This document shows, piece by piece, positions 52,088 through 61,827 of a stretch of 64,000 nucleotides of DNA. The notes beneath the pieces were generated by a model that saw nothing but the letters and a program-made list of their open reading frames with translations, was not told the origin of the DNA and did not search any database. The translations under genes were made by a program, and so were the position numbers. The stretch's first letter is position 1; each line of letters begins with the position of its first letter. This DNA comes from JABMQB01 sp963677475 (GTDB taxonomy: Bacteria > Bacteroidota > Bacteroidia > Bacteroidales > Prolixibacteraceae), in the NCBI GenBank assembly GCA_963677475.2, contig CAXXQD010000023.1:248001-312000 (forward strand), in the 5' to 3' direction.

Positions 52088-53587
52088 ATGAATAAAGACA
52101 ACAATACTCAAAACCAAAAGATCAGCCGCAGGAATTTTTTATCAACTTCGGCTGTTGCAGCAGCAGGAATAACCATCCTTCCCGGAAATGTTATTGCCGG
52201 ATTTGGACATAAAGCACCAAGCGATAAATTGAACATTGCAGGAATTGGCGTTGGAGGCATGGGTTACAACAACCTTCTGAATATGGATACCGAAAATATT
52301 GTTGCCTTATGCGATGTTGATTGGGATTACGCCGGAAGAAATGCATTCAGGAAATGGACCAGGGCGAAAAAATACAACGATTTCAGGGTGATGTTCGATG
52401 AGCAAAAAGATATAGATGCAGTGCTTATTGCCACACCTGACCATACGCACGCTTTGCCAGCCGTTCTTGCTATGCGCCATGGTTACCATGCCTATGTACA
52501 GGCTCCGCTCACCCACTCCATTTATGAATCACGGATATTGGCAGAAACTGCACGAAAATACGGCGTTGCAACACAAATGGGCAATCAGGGAAATTCAAGC
52601 GATGGGATACGTGAAATCTGTGAGTGGATATGGTCAGGAACCATTGGGGAAATAACCCACGTTGATGCATGGACTAATCGCCCCATTTGGCAGCAGGGTT
52701 TAGAAAGGCCAGAAAAAGACAAAAGAGTACCTAAAAACCTCGACTGGGATTTATTTATCGGTCCTGCTCAATGGCGTCCTTATCATCCGGTTTATACACC
52801 CTGGAACTGGCGTGGATGGTGGGATTTTGGAACTGGGTCACTTGGCGATATGGCTTGCCATGTATTGGATCCAGTGTTTAAAGCTTTGAAATTACAAGCA
52901 CCCCATACCGTCCAGAGTTCCTCTTCTCCTGTTAACCTCGAATCACCACCGAATGCAGAATTTATTATTTATGAATTCCCGAGAAGGGATAACCTTCCAA
53001 AAGTAGCAATGCCGGAAGTAACAGTTCATTGGTACGATGGCGGGCTAATGCCTCCAAGACCTGATGAACTGGAAGATGGGGAACAAATGGGAAACGAGGA
53101 TGGTGGATGTATATTTCATGGCACAAAAGGAAAAATAATGTGTGGGAGCAATGCACAAAACCCTACATTATTGCCCCTCTCAAAAATGCAACATTTTAAA
53201 CAACCTCAAAAAACCATTAGAAGAATATCAAATGCCATGGAAGGCGGGCATGAGCAAGATTGGATCAGGGCGTGCAAAGAAGATAAAGAATACCGTTTAA
53301 ATGCATCTTCAAATTTTGATTATTCCGGTCCCCTGAATGAAATGGTACTTCTTGGCGTCTTAGCAGTTCGTTTGCAAAACTTGCGAAGAAAACTTCATTG
53401 GGATAGTGTTAACATGCGCTTCACTAACATAGGCAGGTTTGAAGAAATGAAAGTGCTTACAAAAGATAACTTTGAGATCATAAATGGCGATCCAAAGTTT
53501 TCAAAAGACTACAAAACAATACCTGCACTCGACGGTGCCAATGAATGGATAAGGCACAATTATCGTCAGGGCTGGGAGGAAATATAA
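52088..53587 (+). CDS. Tat-exported Gfo/Idh/MocA family oxidoreductase (copy 2)
   Basis: 499 residues, clearly a paralogue of the preceding gene. Same twin-arginine signal (KISRRNFLSTSAVAAAGITIL), the shared GHKAPSDKLNI junction, GIGVGGMGYNNLLNM Rossmann motif, LTHSIYESRILAETARKYGVATQMGNQG and PWNWRGWWDFGTGSLGDMACHV. The K-P dyad position reads QAPLTHS instead of QKPLTHS, so the lysine usually involved in catalysis in this family is lost here and kept in copy 1. The two copies have probably diverged in function. It ends 64 bp upstream of the frameshifted BNR-repeat gene. Confidence 0.9.
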   Translation: MNKDNNTQNQKISRRNFLSTSAVAAAGITILPGNVIAGFGHKAPSDKLNIAGIGVGGMGYNNLLNMDTENIVALCDVDWDYAGRNAFRKWTRAKKYNDFRVMFDEQKDIDAVLIATPDHTHALPAVLAMRHGYHAYVQAPLTHSIYESRILAETARKYGVATQMGNQGNSSDGIREICEWIWSGTIGEITHVDAWTNRPIWQQGLERPEKDKRVPKNLDWDLFIGPAQWRPYHPVYTPWNWRGWWDFGTGSLGDMACHVLDPVFKALKLQAPHTVQSSSSPVNLESPPNAEFIIYEFPRRDNLPKVAMPEVTVHWYDGGLMPPRPDELEDGEQMGNEDGGCIFHGTKGKIMCGSNAQNPTLLPLSKMQHFKQPQKTIRRISNAMEGGHEQDWIRACKEDKEYRLNASSNFDYSGPLNEMVLLGVLAVRLQNLRRKLHWDSVNMRFTNIGRFEEMKVLTKDNFEIINGDPKFSKDYKTIPALDGANEWIRHNYRQGWEEI

Positions 53588-53651
53588 TATAAATCATAAA
53601 GTTCCTATGTAGGATAAGCTACTTTTATTCTTTCATTTTAAATGTAAAAGT

Positions 53652-56313
53652 ATGCTTTACCGGAACTACCTATTGCTTGTAATTTTCTTTTTTATTGGAT
53701 CATTATCATCCTTTTGCCAGGAAGGCGAATTAGACTTTTCATCGGTACTATCTTACAGAAACCTTAGCCCGTTTAGGACTGGCTCCTGGATTTCTTCCAT
53801 TGCTGTACCCCATACCGAAAATAAAGAATATAAGAACACTTATTACGTTTCGGGAAGATATGGTGGCGTATGGAAAACTACCAACAATGGAACAACATTT
53901 ATCCCGGTTTTTGACTCGGTTGGTGTGAGCAGCATTGGAGCTATTGGCATTTCATCATCGGATCCTGAGCAAGTTTGGATTGGTACCGGGGAAGCATATA
54001 ATGCAAGAAGTACGCACGCTGGTGAAGGTGTTTTCTTTTCGAAAAACGGTGGAGAAAACTGGGAATCAAAAGGACTGGAGGATACACACCATATATCGAC
54101 ATTGATTGTTCACCCAACCAACCCTGATGTCGTTTTTGTGGCGGCTATGGGGCATCTTTTCACACCCAAACGAACAACGTGGGGTATTTAAAACTAACGA
54201 TGGAGGAAACTCATGGGAAAAGGTTTTATTTGTTGATGAAAACACCGGGGTAATCGATTTGATAATTAATCCTGAAAATCCGGATATCCTTTTTGCAGCA
54301 GCCTATGAGAAATACAGGTCTCCATGGCACTATGAAGCCGGAGGGGAAAAAAGCGGTATCTATAAATCACCAGACGGAGGTGACAGTTGGGAAAGAATAA
54401 GCTCAGGGCTTCCAAACGGGAAGCTTGGCCGCATTGGCTTGGCCTTGTGCTATAAACAACCAAACATTGTTTACACGGTAATAGAAAACCTGAATCCTAA
54501 AAAAGGGATCGAAGTTGATGAGAGCATACGAATGAACCAGCTTCGCGATCCATATTTCGACCAGCTTATTGGTGGCGAAGTATACAGATCGAACGATAAT
54601 GGCAATAATTGGAAGAAAATGAATACCGACAGTTGCAATATGAGTGCAAAAGCAGCATATTCATTTAATAAAATTATGGTTTCACCAGATGATCCAAACA
54701 GGATAACCATTAGCAGCGATGCCCTGCTCACTTCGTTGGACGGCGGAAAAACCTGGCTGGATTGCACATGGCCACAAAAACACTTTTTCCTAAATATGTT
54801 TGGGGATATCCGATCGTTTTGGGTAAACCCGGAGGACGGAAACCATATGATGATTGGAAGTGATGGAGGTTTATATGTGACTTATGACGGGGGAATCTCC
54901 ATGGAGCATAAATACCTCCCCTTAAATGAAATATATACTGTTGAAACCGACAATGCTACACCATACAATATTTATCTTGGGTTGCAAGACCATGAAGCCT
55001 GGAAAGGCCCGGTCAACAGTTGGTCGGGAAATGTTGGGTTCGAAGATTGGCGCGTGGTTGGTATGTGGGATGGAATGTACACAAAAGTTGATCCGGTTGA
55101 TAATCGTTGGCTGTACACAACTACCCAGTTTGGCGCACATCAAAGAGTTGACCAAAAAACCGGGACCAGGATAAAAATTGAACCAATGAGCCCTGATACC
55201 ATCCGACCATACCGATATGCCTGGACACCTCCGTTGGCAATTTCACACCATAACCATCAAACGATTTATACAGGTGGGCAAATGCTGCTTAAATCAACTA
55301 AACAAGGCGAAAATTGGGAAGAAATCAGCCCCGACCTTACGACCAACAATCCCGGAAAAATTGCCGGAAAAGGGCACATGATGTATTGCACCATTACCGC
55401 CATTTCAGAGTCCCCACTTTCTGAAGGAAGCCTTTGGGTTGGAACCGATGATGGCCGAATCCATTCAACAAATAACAATGGAAAAACCTGGACCGAATTC
55501 ACAGCAAAAATAGCTGCGCTTGGTGGTAAAAAAGACTATTGGGTATCCAGGATCGTCTGTTCGATGCACAACCCGAAAAGGGCGTTTGTTACCAAATCAG
55601 GCTTCCGAAACGATGATTTTGAAGCTCTGGCCTTTAAAACAGAGGACAATGGCAAAACATGGACTAAAATAACAAACGGGCTTCCGGTTTCGCCTGTAAA
55701 TGTTGTTCGTGAGGACCCAAAAAACCCTAACCTTTTATACCTCGGCAACGATAAAGGGGTTTATATTTCCTTCGATCAGGGAAACAACTGGCAGGCACTC
55801 AAAATCAATATGCCTTCGGTTCCGGTTAAAGACCTGAAAATCCATGCACGCGAAAATGATTTGATAGTGGGCACTTATGGCAGGGGAGCATATATTTGCG
55901 ATGTATCTTTAATCCAACAACTTCCTGAAAAGTTAAACAGAAACCTGCTTTTTGATATTGAGCCGAAACCCCAAAGAAATTTTTCGGAACAGGCATGGTG
56001 GGGAAACTATGAATTGATGGGTGACAACCATCTTTCGACCCCCAACGAACCAAACGGATTGGTTATTTATTACTATTTACACAAAAATTATGGCACAAAA
56101 CCAAAAATGGAAATAGCAAATAACCAGGACGAATTGATCCAATCTTTTGACTTGGAAGGCAACACCAAAGGCTTGCATAAAACAATTTGGAATACCGTTC
56201 GTGCCAAGCCTGGATCATACAAAATAACACTAAATATTGATGGGAAGGTTTTTGAAAAAACCGGAATTGTTACAAATTCCCCGGTTTGGCCGGTGGGTAC
56301 CATCGTTCATTAA
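53652..56313 (+). pseudogene. BNR/VPS10-type propeller exoprotein, broken by a one-base frameshift
   Basis: Two overlapping frames make one protein of about 886 residues. The first (from 53652) has a signal peptide (LLLVIFFFIGSLSSFCQ) and BNR repeats up to VVFVAAMGHLFTP, then runs into nonsense and a stop at 54191. The second frame resumes the natural sequence NEQRGVFKTNDGGNSWEKVLF and continues to 56313. The switch needs one base removed in the CCCAAA run at 54165-54170. The body has repeats such as SGIYKSPDGGDSWERI, MLLKSTKQGENWEEI and GVYISFDQGNNW, as in Bacteroidota 'sortilin/VPS10-like glycosyl hydrolase' proteins. The C-terminus lacks a Type IX domain. It could be a true mutation, an assembly error or, less likely, programmed slippage. 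Confidence 0.8.
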
Positions 56314-56343
56314 TTTTATTGTAATTGACCAAAAAAAAGCAAA

Positions 56344-56370
56344 AAGGCCATCTCTAAAAAGAGTGGCCTT
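56344..56370 (-). terminator. Terminator of the secreted charged protein gene
   Basis: AAGGCCA (56344-56350) pairs with TGGCCTT (56364-56370), with an extra CTC/GAG stem inside after a bulged T. On the minus strand a T-rich tract follows. Confidence 0.75.
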
Positions 56371-56466
56371 CACAGACTAAAACGAATACATGAAATCGAA
56401 AATTTTTTCGTCTGCTTTTTAACTAACGGTTTCCTGTATCAAATAGTATTCATGGCTTTATCTTTA

Positions 56467-57342
56467 TTATTCTTCCTCTGTTTCTACTTCAATTTTTACC
56501 TCAACTTCTTCTTTGTCGCCTTTTTTAATTTTCTGCATCCGAATTATTTTGCCATCTTTTTTGATTTCTTTTACGCCTTCGCCCATGTCTTTTAAAAGGA
56601 ACTCTGATTCTTTACCACCTTCAATAATCTTGACAAGGCCATCGTCATCAGCTATCACCTTAATTTTTTTCTCCACATGAGGGAAATCGCCTTTAATTTC
56701 ATCCACGATAACATTAACATCTATATTTTCCAATTCTTCATCGGCCACTTCATTCCTGATAATTTCGATTTTTTCACGGCCGCCGCTCAACTTCTTTTTC
56801 TTATAAGAAATAATTCCCGGATCGCTTAAGTCAATTACATTTCCTTTCACCTTTTTCTTAATGATATTCACATGAGGCGATCCTTTTTTCGCAGTCCAAA
56901 CCATGTGGTCACCATACAGCTCTTCCAAACAACCATCGCCACTAAAGAAAACATTGCCGTGAGCATCGTCGTCACTAAATTTAAATTCCTTCACCATTTT
57001 ATTTTTACCATTATCGGTCATATACATAATGACTTTATGCTTTCCTCCATCGACATCCGTGTCAATATCAAAATCAAATTTGAATTCTTTTAACGAATCC
57101 AAAACCCCAACGCGCTCACCAATCCATTCAAACCCTTTGGTTGAGTCGCTTTTTAGTACAAAAACACTTTCATCACTTAAAACGGTATCCATAACAGTTT
57201 TTTTACCGTCTTCAATTTTAACCATCTTAATGTGTTTCTTATGCCCCCTTGGTGGGTCTTGCGGTAATTCCCTTAACGAGAAAGAAGTCAATACCAAAAA
57301 TCCAATAATAAGTAGTCCGGTTGCTGATAAATAATTTTTCAT
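56467..57342 (-). CDS. Secreted charged protein of unknown function
   Basis: 291 residues from the ATG at 57342 (the 12-residue extension upstream is unlikely). The signal peptide is YLSATGLLIIGFLVLTSFS. The mature protein is very rich in Lys, Asp and Glu and probably consists of repeated beta hairpins (HKVIMYMTDNGKNKMVKEFKF, EKIEIIRNEVADEELENIDVNVIV, KIIRMQKIKKGDKEEVEVKIEVETEEE). The family is not recognised. It is divergent, with 140 bp between start codons, from a histidine kinase/response regulator pair, the usual layout for a regulated target or a signal-input partner. Confidence 0.78.
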   Translation of the reverse strand: MKNYLSATGLLIIGFLVLTSFSLRELPQDPPRGHKKHIKMVKIEDGKKTVMDTVLSDESVFVLKSDSTKGFEWIGERVGVLDSLKEFKFDFDIDTDVDGGKHKVIMYMTDNGKNKMVKEFKFSDDDAHGNVFFSGDGCLEELYGDHMVWTAKKGSPHVNIIKKKVKGNVIDLSDPGIISYKKKKLSGGREKIEIIRNEVADEELENIDVNVIVDEIKGDFPHVEKKIKVIADDDGLVKIIEGGKESEFLLKDMGEGVKEIKKDGKIIRMQKIKKGDKEEVEVKIEVETEEE

Positions 57343-57482
57343 CTTTCTATTTTTTAAAATTTTATTCTCTGCCAACAAATATAGCTTACCTTCAGCCTAC
57401 CAATCAGTTATAGCCTGGTTAAAATCTGTTAAGGAAAAGTTAAATGCCAATTTGCACTTTTAGAAATTCCTATATTTGAATC

Positions 57483-59255
57483 ATGAACAAAAGGCTTTTC
57501 ACTGGTTTAGTAATATTAATGGGCATTTCCATTTTTGGCATAATAAGCATTCAACTTGTTTGGATGAAGAATGCAGTAAACGTTAAAAACGAACTGTTTA
57601 TTCGCGGGGTTGATGACGCTTTGGTTAAAACCTCAGAACGTTTGGAAAAAATACAGGACCTTTCATTGATACATGAAATGGTATTTCCTGATTCTTTGGA
57701 CCAGAAAAATATGAATGTGGATATTGATTATATTATTGATGATGTTGACGGCACAGGATTAATTTCCAATGAAGATGACACCATAATTACAAAATTGGGA
57801 ACTCCAAAAATTATCTCATTAAAAAAGCAAAAAACAGGGAAAATTGAAAAGCCTTTACTGATCTCAAAAAAGTTTATCCCTGAGAAAGGAAACGCTCAAA
57901 TCCGAATGCATTTTGAATCGGACAGCGACAAGAATGGTACATTTACATATAAAATTGAACATTTTGAAGATACCACCAACAACCATGTTATTGTAAATAC
58001 AACAAGCAACGGGAACATTGTTTTAATCAGTAGTGACTCAATCACAACAAAGGTTAATTCGCTGGTTGAATTAAAAAAGCTCCATGTTGATTCGTTGCTT
58101 ACAAAGATTGATACGACGGTTGTGTTTTTTCCAGATGTTAGAAAAAAAGCAAAAAAAAGGGTGTGGCAGATTAAAGAAACTATGAACCAGTTTGTAACCG
58201 AAATTGCCACTTTCGACCTTAAAAAACTGGATTCCAAACTCATTGAAAAAGTTTTAAAGGAAGAGTTAACAAACAGAAATATACCAATCGATTTTGAGTA
58301 TGGTATTTTTGTAGATACACTGCTCACCCACAAATCGGAAAACATTGGTGTTGAACAACTACAAAAAAGCAAGCTACACACGAAACTTTATACAAACGAT
58401 GTGATCGAAAAAAACATAAAACTCGCTGTTGTTTTCCCTAAAAGGGATTCGTTTATTTACAAGTCGGTGAGTTGGTTGTTGATTGCTTCACTGATTTTTT
58501 CATTGATCATATTATTGACTTTTGCGCTTAGTATTTATTACATATTAAACCAAAAGAAAATTTCGGAAATGAAATCGGATTTCATCAATAATATGACCCA
58601 CGAATTTAAAACCCCCATTGCCACAATATCGGTTGCAACCGACTCTATTTCAAACGACAAGGTGATAAACAACCCCGACAAAATACGCTATTTCACAGGA
58701 ATGATCAAAAAAGAAAACATCCGTATGAACCGACAGGTAGAGGATATTTTAACCATTGCCCGTCTCGATAAAAAAGATTTTGAATTTAAGTGGGAAGCAA
58801 TTAACGCGCATGATATAATAAACGATGCTATTCAGGGTATTGTGCTTCAAATTGAAAAACGCGGAGGAACTATCGACACAAAATTAGAGGCAGCAAATCC
58901 GGTTGTAACCACCGATAAAATGCATTCTACAAACATTGTTTATAACCTACTGGACAATGCCAACAAATATTCCCCAAATACACCGGAAATAAAAGTTAAT
59001 ACAAAAAATAAAAACAACGGATTATTAATTATTGTTTCCGATAAGGGAATTGGTATGACAAAAGCTGTTCAAGGTAGGGTATTTGAACGATTTTACAGGC
59101 AGGCAAGCGGGAATATCCACAATGTAAAAGGTTTCGGCTTGGGATTAAGTTATGTGAAAGCTGTTGTGGAAGCAAACAAAGGAACAATCAGTGTTCAAAG
59201 CGAACCCGAAAAGGGAAGTGTTTTTACCGTATTTTTACCTTTTACGAGGGAATAG
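57483..59255 (+). CDS. Sensor histidine kinase
   Basis: 590-residue inner-membrane kinase. TM1 spans about residues 6-27 and TM2 about 330-357, enclosing a 300-residue periplasmic sensor domain with no recognised family. The cytoplasmic part has HisKA with the phospho-accepting His373 (NNMTHEFKTPIATIS), then the HATPase: N-box NIVYNLLDNANKYS, G1 SDKGIGMTK, F-box VFERFYRQ and G2 GFGLGLSYVKA. There is no HAMP domain. It is paired with the OmpR-type regulator 83 bp downstream (a Bacteroidota-style CCCCT/AGGGG hairpin lies between). The divergent secreted protein gene is a likely target or partner. Confidence 0.93.
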   Translation: MNKRLFTGLVILMGISIFGIISIQLVWMKNAVNVKNELFIRGVDDALVKTSERLEKIQDLSLIHEMVFPDSLDQKNMNVDIDYIIDDVDGTGLISNEDDTIITKLGTPKIISLKKQKTGKIEKPLLISKKFIPEKGNAQIRMHFESDSDKNGTFTYKIEHFEDTTNNHVIVNTTSNGNIVLISSDSITTKVNSLVELKKLHVDSLLTKIDTTVVFFPDVRKKAKKRVWQIKETMNQFVTEIATFDLKKLDSKLIEKVLKEELTNRNIPIDFEYGIFVDTLLTHKSENIGVEQLQKSKLHTKLYTNDVIEKNIKLAVVFPKRDSFIYKSVSWLLIASLIFSLIILLTFALSIYYILNQKKISEMKSDFINNMTHEFKTPIATISVATDSISNDKVINNPDKIRYFTGMIKKENIRMNRQVEDILTIARLDKKDFEFKWEAINAHDIINDAIQGIVLQIEKRGGTIDTKLEAANPVVTTDKMHSTNIVYNLLDNANKYSPNTPEIKVNTKNKNNGLLIIVSDKGIGMTKAVQGRVFERFYRQASGNIHNVKGFGLGLSYVKAVVEANKGTISVQSEPEKGSVFTVFLPFTRE

Positions 59256-59262
59256 GAAAAAG

Positions 59263-59292
59263 CCTCCCCTAACCCCTCCAAAAGAGGGGAAT
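59263..59292. repeat. CCCCTAACCCCTCC-type intergenic hairpin
   Basis: Between the kinase stop and the regulator start, CCTCCCCTAACCCCTCC is followed by AAAAGAGGGG, which can fold as CCCCT-N6-AGGGG. Sequences of this kind are, from memory, dispersed in Bacteroidota genomes. It may act as an attenuator lowering regulator expression relative to the kinase. Confidence 0.4.
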
Positions 59293-59338
59293 TAAAAAAG
59301 AAGTCATGCTATGTTATGACTACTTAATTTATAATTTA

Positions 59339-60031
59339 ATGAAAGAAAAGGAGCATATTTTTTTGGTGGAAGATGACCTGAGTTTTGGGGCCGTATTAAA
59401 ATCGTACCTTGAAATCCACGATTTTAACGTCACCTGGGTTGATGATGGAAAGTTTGCCATTGACAGGTTTAAAAATGCTACTTTTCAACTTTGCATCCTT
59501 GATGTGATGTTACCAAATGTGGATGGATTTACCATTGCCAAAGAAATCCGTAGGGTAAATGAAAGTGTCCCCATTATTTTCCTGACTGCAAAAGCACTAA
59601 AGGAAGACATTTTAAAAGGGTACAACGTTGGTGCCGATGACTATATTACCAAACCATTTGATACCGAAGTGTTGGTGTATAAAATAAAAGCGGTGCTAAA
59701 GAGAAAAAATTTTGGCGATTTCAAAGAAATTAATGAATTCACCATTGGAAAGTTTGCCTACGATTATAAACTCCGGAAAATAACCATTGACGGATATTCC
59801 CAAAAACTTTCGCCAAAGGAGGCTGAATTATTGAAACTACTATGTTTGCATGAAAATGAGCTCTTATCAAGAGAAACTGCACTGAATAAGATCTGGGGCG
59901 AGGATGGATACTTTACCGCCCGGAGCATGGATGTGTTTATTACAAAGCTCCGAAAATACCTTTCTGCCGATCCGAATATTGAAATAAAAAATATACACGG
60001 CAGTGGTTTTCTTCTTGAAATAAAAAAATAG
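59339..60031 (+). CDS. OmpR-family response regulator
   Basis: 230 residues from the ATG at 59339 (an ATG 33 nt earlier adds MLCYDYLIYNL before the true start KEKEHIFLVEDD). The receiver domain (1-120) has the acidic pair EDD, the phospho-acceptor Asp55 (CILDVMLPNVDGF), the switch Thr in FLTAKAL and Lys in YITKPF. The C-terminal winged helix (about 135-228, LSPKEAELLKLLCLHENELLSRETALNKIWG...HGSGFLLEIKK) is of OmpR/PhoB type. It is the partner of the kinase immediately upstream. Confidence 0.94.
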   Translation: MKEKEHIFLVEDDLSFGAVLKSYLEIHDFNVTWVDDGKFAIDRFKNATFQLCILDVMLPNVDGFTIAKEIRRVNESVPIIFLTAKALKEDILKGYNVGADDYITKPFDTEVLVYKIKAVLKRKNFGDFKEINEFTIGKFAYDYKLRKITIDGYSQKLSPKEAELLKLLCLHENELLSRETALNKIWGEDGYFTARSMDVFITKLRKYLSADPNIEIKNIHGSGFLLEIKK

Positions 60032-60087
60032 ATTGGTATCTTTAAAGCACCAAGATAACCTTTTATTTTCATCCGAACCTAATTAAC

Positions 60088-60804
60088 ATGACCAACAAAG
60101 CAGTAGCAATTATTACCGGTGCCAGCCGTGGAATTGGAAAAACGGTCGCCGAATTTTTTGCAAATGCGGGTTGCCAACTGGTACTGATTGCCCGAGACAA
60201 AGAAAAACTTGAGAAATTATCCAACGACATTCAAAAACAAAACAATTGTCCTGCACCAATGCTATTTGCTTTTGACGTGGAAAAATCCGAATTGATAACC
60301 AATTGTATTTCACAAAGCCTTGAAGCTTTTGGCAGGATCGATGTCCTGGTAAACAATGCCGGGATTTATTTGGAAGGCACTTCTTCTATTGAGCCCGCTA
60401 ATTTTAAAAAACAGTTGGCAATTAATTTAACGGCACCCTTCGAATTTCTTAAACAAGTTGTTCCGGTAATGAAATTGCAACAAAGCGGCGCCATTTTCAA
60501 CATTGCTTCGCGTGCGGGCAAAGTTGGTTTTTCAGAGAGTGGTGGTTACAGTGCCTCAAAGTTTGGGTTGGTCGGATTAAGTGAATCGTTTTATCGGGAA
60601 CTTGCCCCGTTTGGAATCTCGGTGACTGCCATTTGCCCGGGTTGGGTCAATACCGAAATGGCATACGTTGCAGGCACTCCGCTCAAAGGGCAAGAAATGA
60701 TACAAGCAAAAGATATTGCAAAAACCATTGAATACCTGCTTAGCCTTTCCCCAGGGGCTCGCGTAAAAGAAATAATACTTGAATCAGCGAAAAGCATACA
60801 CTAA
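60088..60804 (+). CDS. Short-chain dehydrogenase/reductase (SDR)
   Basis: 238-residue classical SDR. The NAD(P)-binding motif TGASRGIGKTVAEFF is at residues 10-24, NNAGIYLEG near 90, and the catalytic S-x12-Y-x3-K reads NIASRAGKVGFSESGGYSASKFGL (Tyr and Lys near 150-156), followed by PGWVNTEM. It resembles FabG-type 3-oxoacyl reductases and sepiapterin-reductase-like enzymes; the substrate cannot be fixed. Its stop overlaps the next start by one base (TAATG), so it leads a four-gene operon with a racemase-like, a MazG-like and a YiaK-like gene. Confidence 0.9.
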   Translation: MTNKAVAIITGASRGIGKTVAEFFANAGCQLVLIARDKEKLEKLSNDIQKQNNCPAPMLFAFDVEKSELITNCISQSLEAFGRIDVLVNNAGIYLEGTSSIEPANFKKQLAINLTAPFEFLKQVVPVMKLQQSGAIFNIASRAGKVGFSESGGYSASKFGLVGLSESFYRELAPFGISVTAICPGWVNTEMAYVAGTPLKGQEMIQAKDIAKTIEYLLSLSPGARVKEIILESAKSIH

Positions 60805-61493
60805 TGAAAACCATTGGAATAATTGGAGGCACAAGTTGGGTTTCGACCCTTGATTATTACAGGCTTTTAAATGAATATACCAATCAAAAACTGGGAGGGT
60901 TAAATGCAGCTAAAATAATCCTCTATTCGGTAAACTTTGCCGAAATTGATTTGATCCTTAAAACCAAAGGATTGGAAAATATTTACCCTATCATTCAACA
61001 CGCTGTCCAATCAATTAAAAATGCCGGTGCTGATTTTTTACTTTTAGGGGCAAACACCTTGCATCAATTTGCCGACCGGATTGAAAAAGAATTTGGGCTT
61101 CCGATTGTACATATTGCAAAAGAAACGGGTAAATCCATCCAAAAAGAAAACATCAAAAAAGTGATTTTGCTTGGAACAAAATATACCATGGAAATGGATT
61201 TTTATCCCCGGGCACTTCATGATTATGGAATCGATGTTATTGTCCCTAAAAAAGAAGACCGCTTGTATATTCATGATGCAATTATTAATGAACTGCTGAA
61301 TGAAGAATTTAAGCCAACCACAAAAACAAGGCTATTATCCATTATCAATAACCTGAGCGGTCAGGGAGCAGAAGGTATTATTTTAGGTTGTACGGAACTA
61401 CCCTTGATTATCAAACCCGAGGATACTGTGCTTCCGCTTTTTGACACCACAAAAATACACGCAAAAGCTGCAGTTAATGTTGCAAATGACTAA
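60804..61493 (+). CDS. Aspartate/glutamate racemase family protein, atypical active site
   Basis: 229 residues of the Asp/Glu/hydantoin racemase superfamily. MKTIGIIGGTSWVSTLDYYRLLNEYTNQKLGGLNAAK is the family opening, LLLGANTLHQFAD the first active-site loop and GIILGCTELPLII the second. The second cysteine (GCTE) is present. In the first loop, where related enzymes have a cysteine or threonine just before or one residue before N-T, the sequence is G-A-N-T, so one of the two acid/base residues appears to be missing. It may be inactive as a two-base racemase or act in one direction only. Start and stop overlap and spacing (1-bp overlap upstream, 11 bp downstream) put it inside the SDR-YiaK operon. 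Confidence 0.85.
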   Translation: MKTIGIIGGTSWVSTLDYYRLLNEYTNQKLGGLNAAKIILYSVNFAEIDLILKTKGLENIYPIIQHAVQSIKNAGADFLLLGANTLHQFADRIEKEFGLPIVHIAKETGKSIQKENIKKVILLGTKYTMEMDFYPRALHDYGIDVIVPKKEDRLYIHDAIINELLNEEFKPTTKTRLLSIINNLSGQGAEGIILGCTELPLIIKPEDTVLPLFDTTKIHAKAAVNVAND

Positions 61494-61504
61494 TATATAC
61501 GACA

Positions 61505-61822
61505 ATGCCGGAATTAAACTCACAACCAACCTTAGCGGACTTTCAGAAATATGTTGAGCAGCTCGAAAAAGAAAGAGGATTTGCCAAGCAAACCACCATT
61601 GACAAGTGCCTCTTACTTGGCGAAGAAATAGGTGAACTATTTAAAGCAGTAAGGAAAGCCGAAGGATTATTAATCGATGAAAATTCCAATTTTTCAGAAA
61701 TCGGGGATGAACTCTCCGATATATTTATCTATTTATGTGCCATTGCCAATCGAAAAAATATTGATTTGGAAAGTGCATTTCGCAACAAAGAAGAAAAAAA
61801 CAAACAACGAACCTGGATATAA
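61505..61822 (+). CDS. MazG-like nucleotide pyrophosphohydrolase
   Basis: 105-residue all-alpha NTP-pyrophosphatase of the MazG/dUTPase-like superfamily. Metal-binding motifs are the E-E-x-x-E in LLGEEIGELFKAVRKAEG (about 39-56) and E-x-x-D in EIGDELSDIFIYLCAIANRKNID (about 67-90). A single short domain, so of the small MazG-like type that cleaves non-canonical or deoxynucleotides. It lies 11 bp after the racemase-like gene and 5 bp before the YiaK-like gene, so it is in the same operon. The link to sugar or amino-acid metabolism is unclear. Confidence 0.87.
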   Translation: MPELNSQPTLADFQKYVEQLEKERGFAKQTTIDKCLLLGEEIGELFKAVRKAEGLLIDENSNFSEIGDELSDIFIYLCAIANRKNIDLESAFRNKEEKNKQRTWI

Positions 61823-61827
61823 AGCAA

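Noticed and set aside
54106..56313. Separate gene beginning MFTQPTLMSF
   Set aside because: The first 20 residues are an out-of-frame reading of the upstream BNR repeat; the true start is at 53652 and the break is a frameshift.
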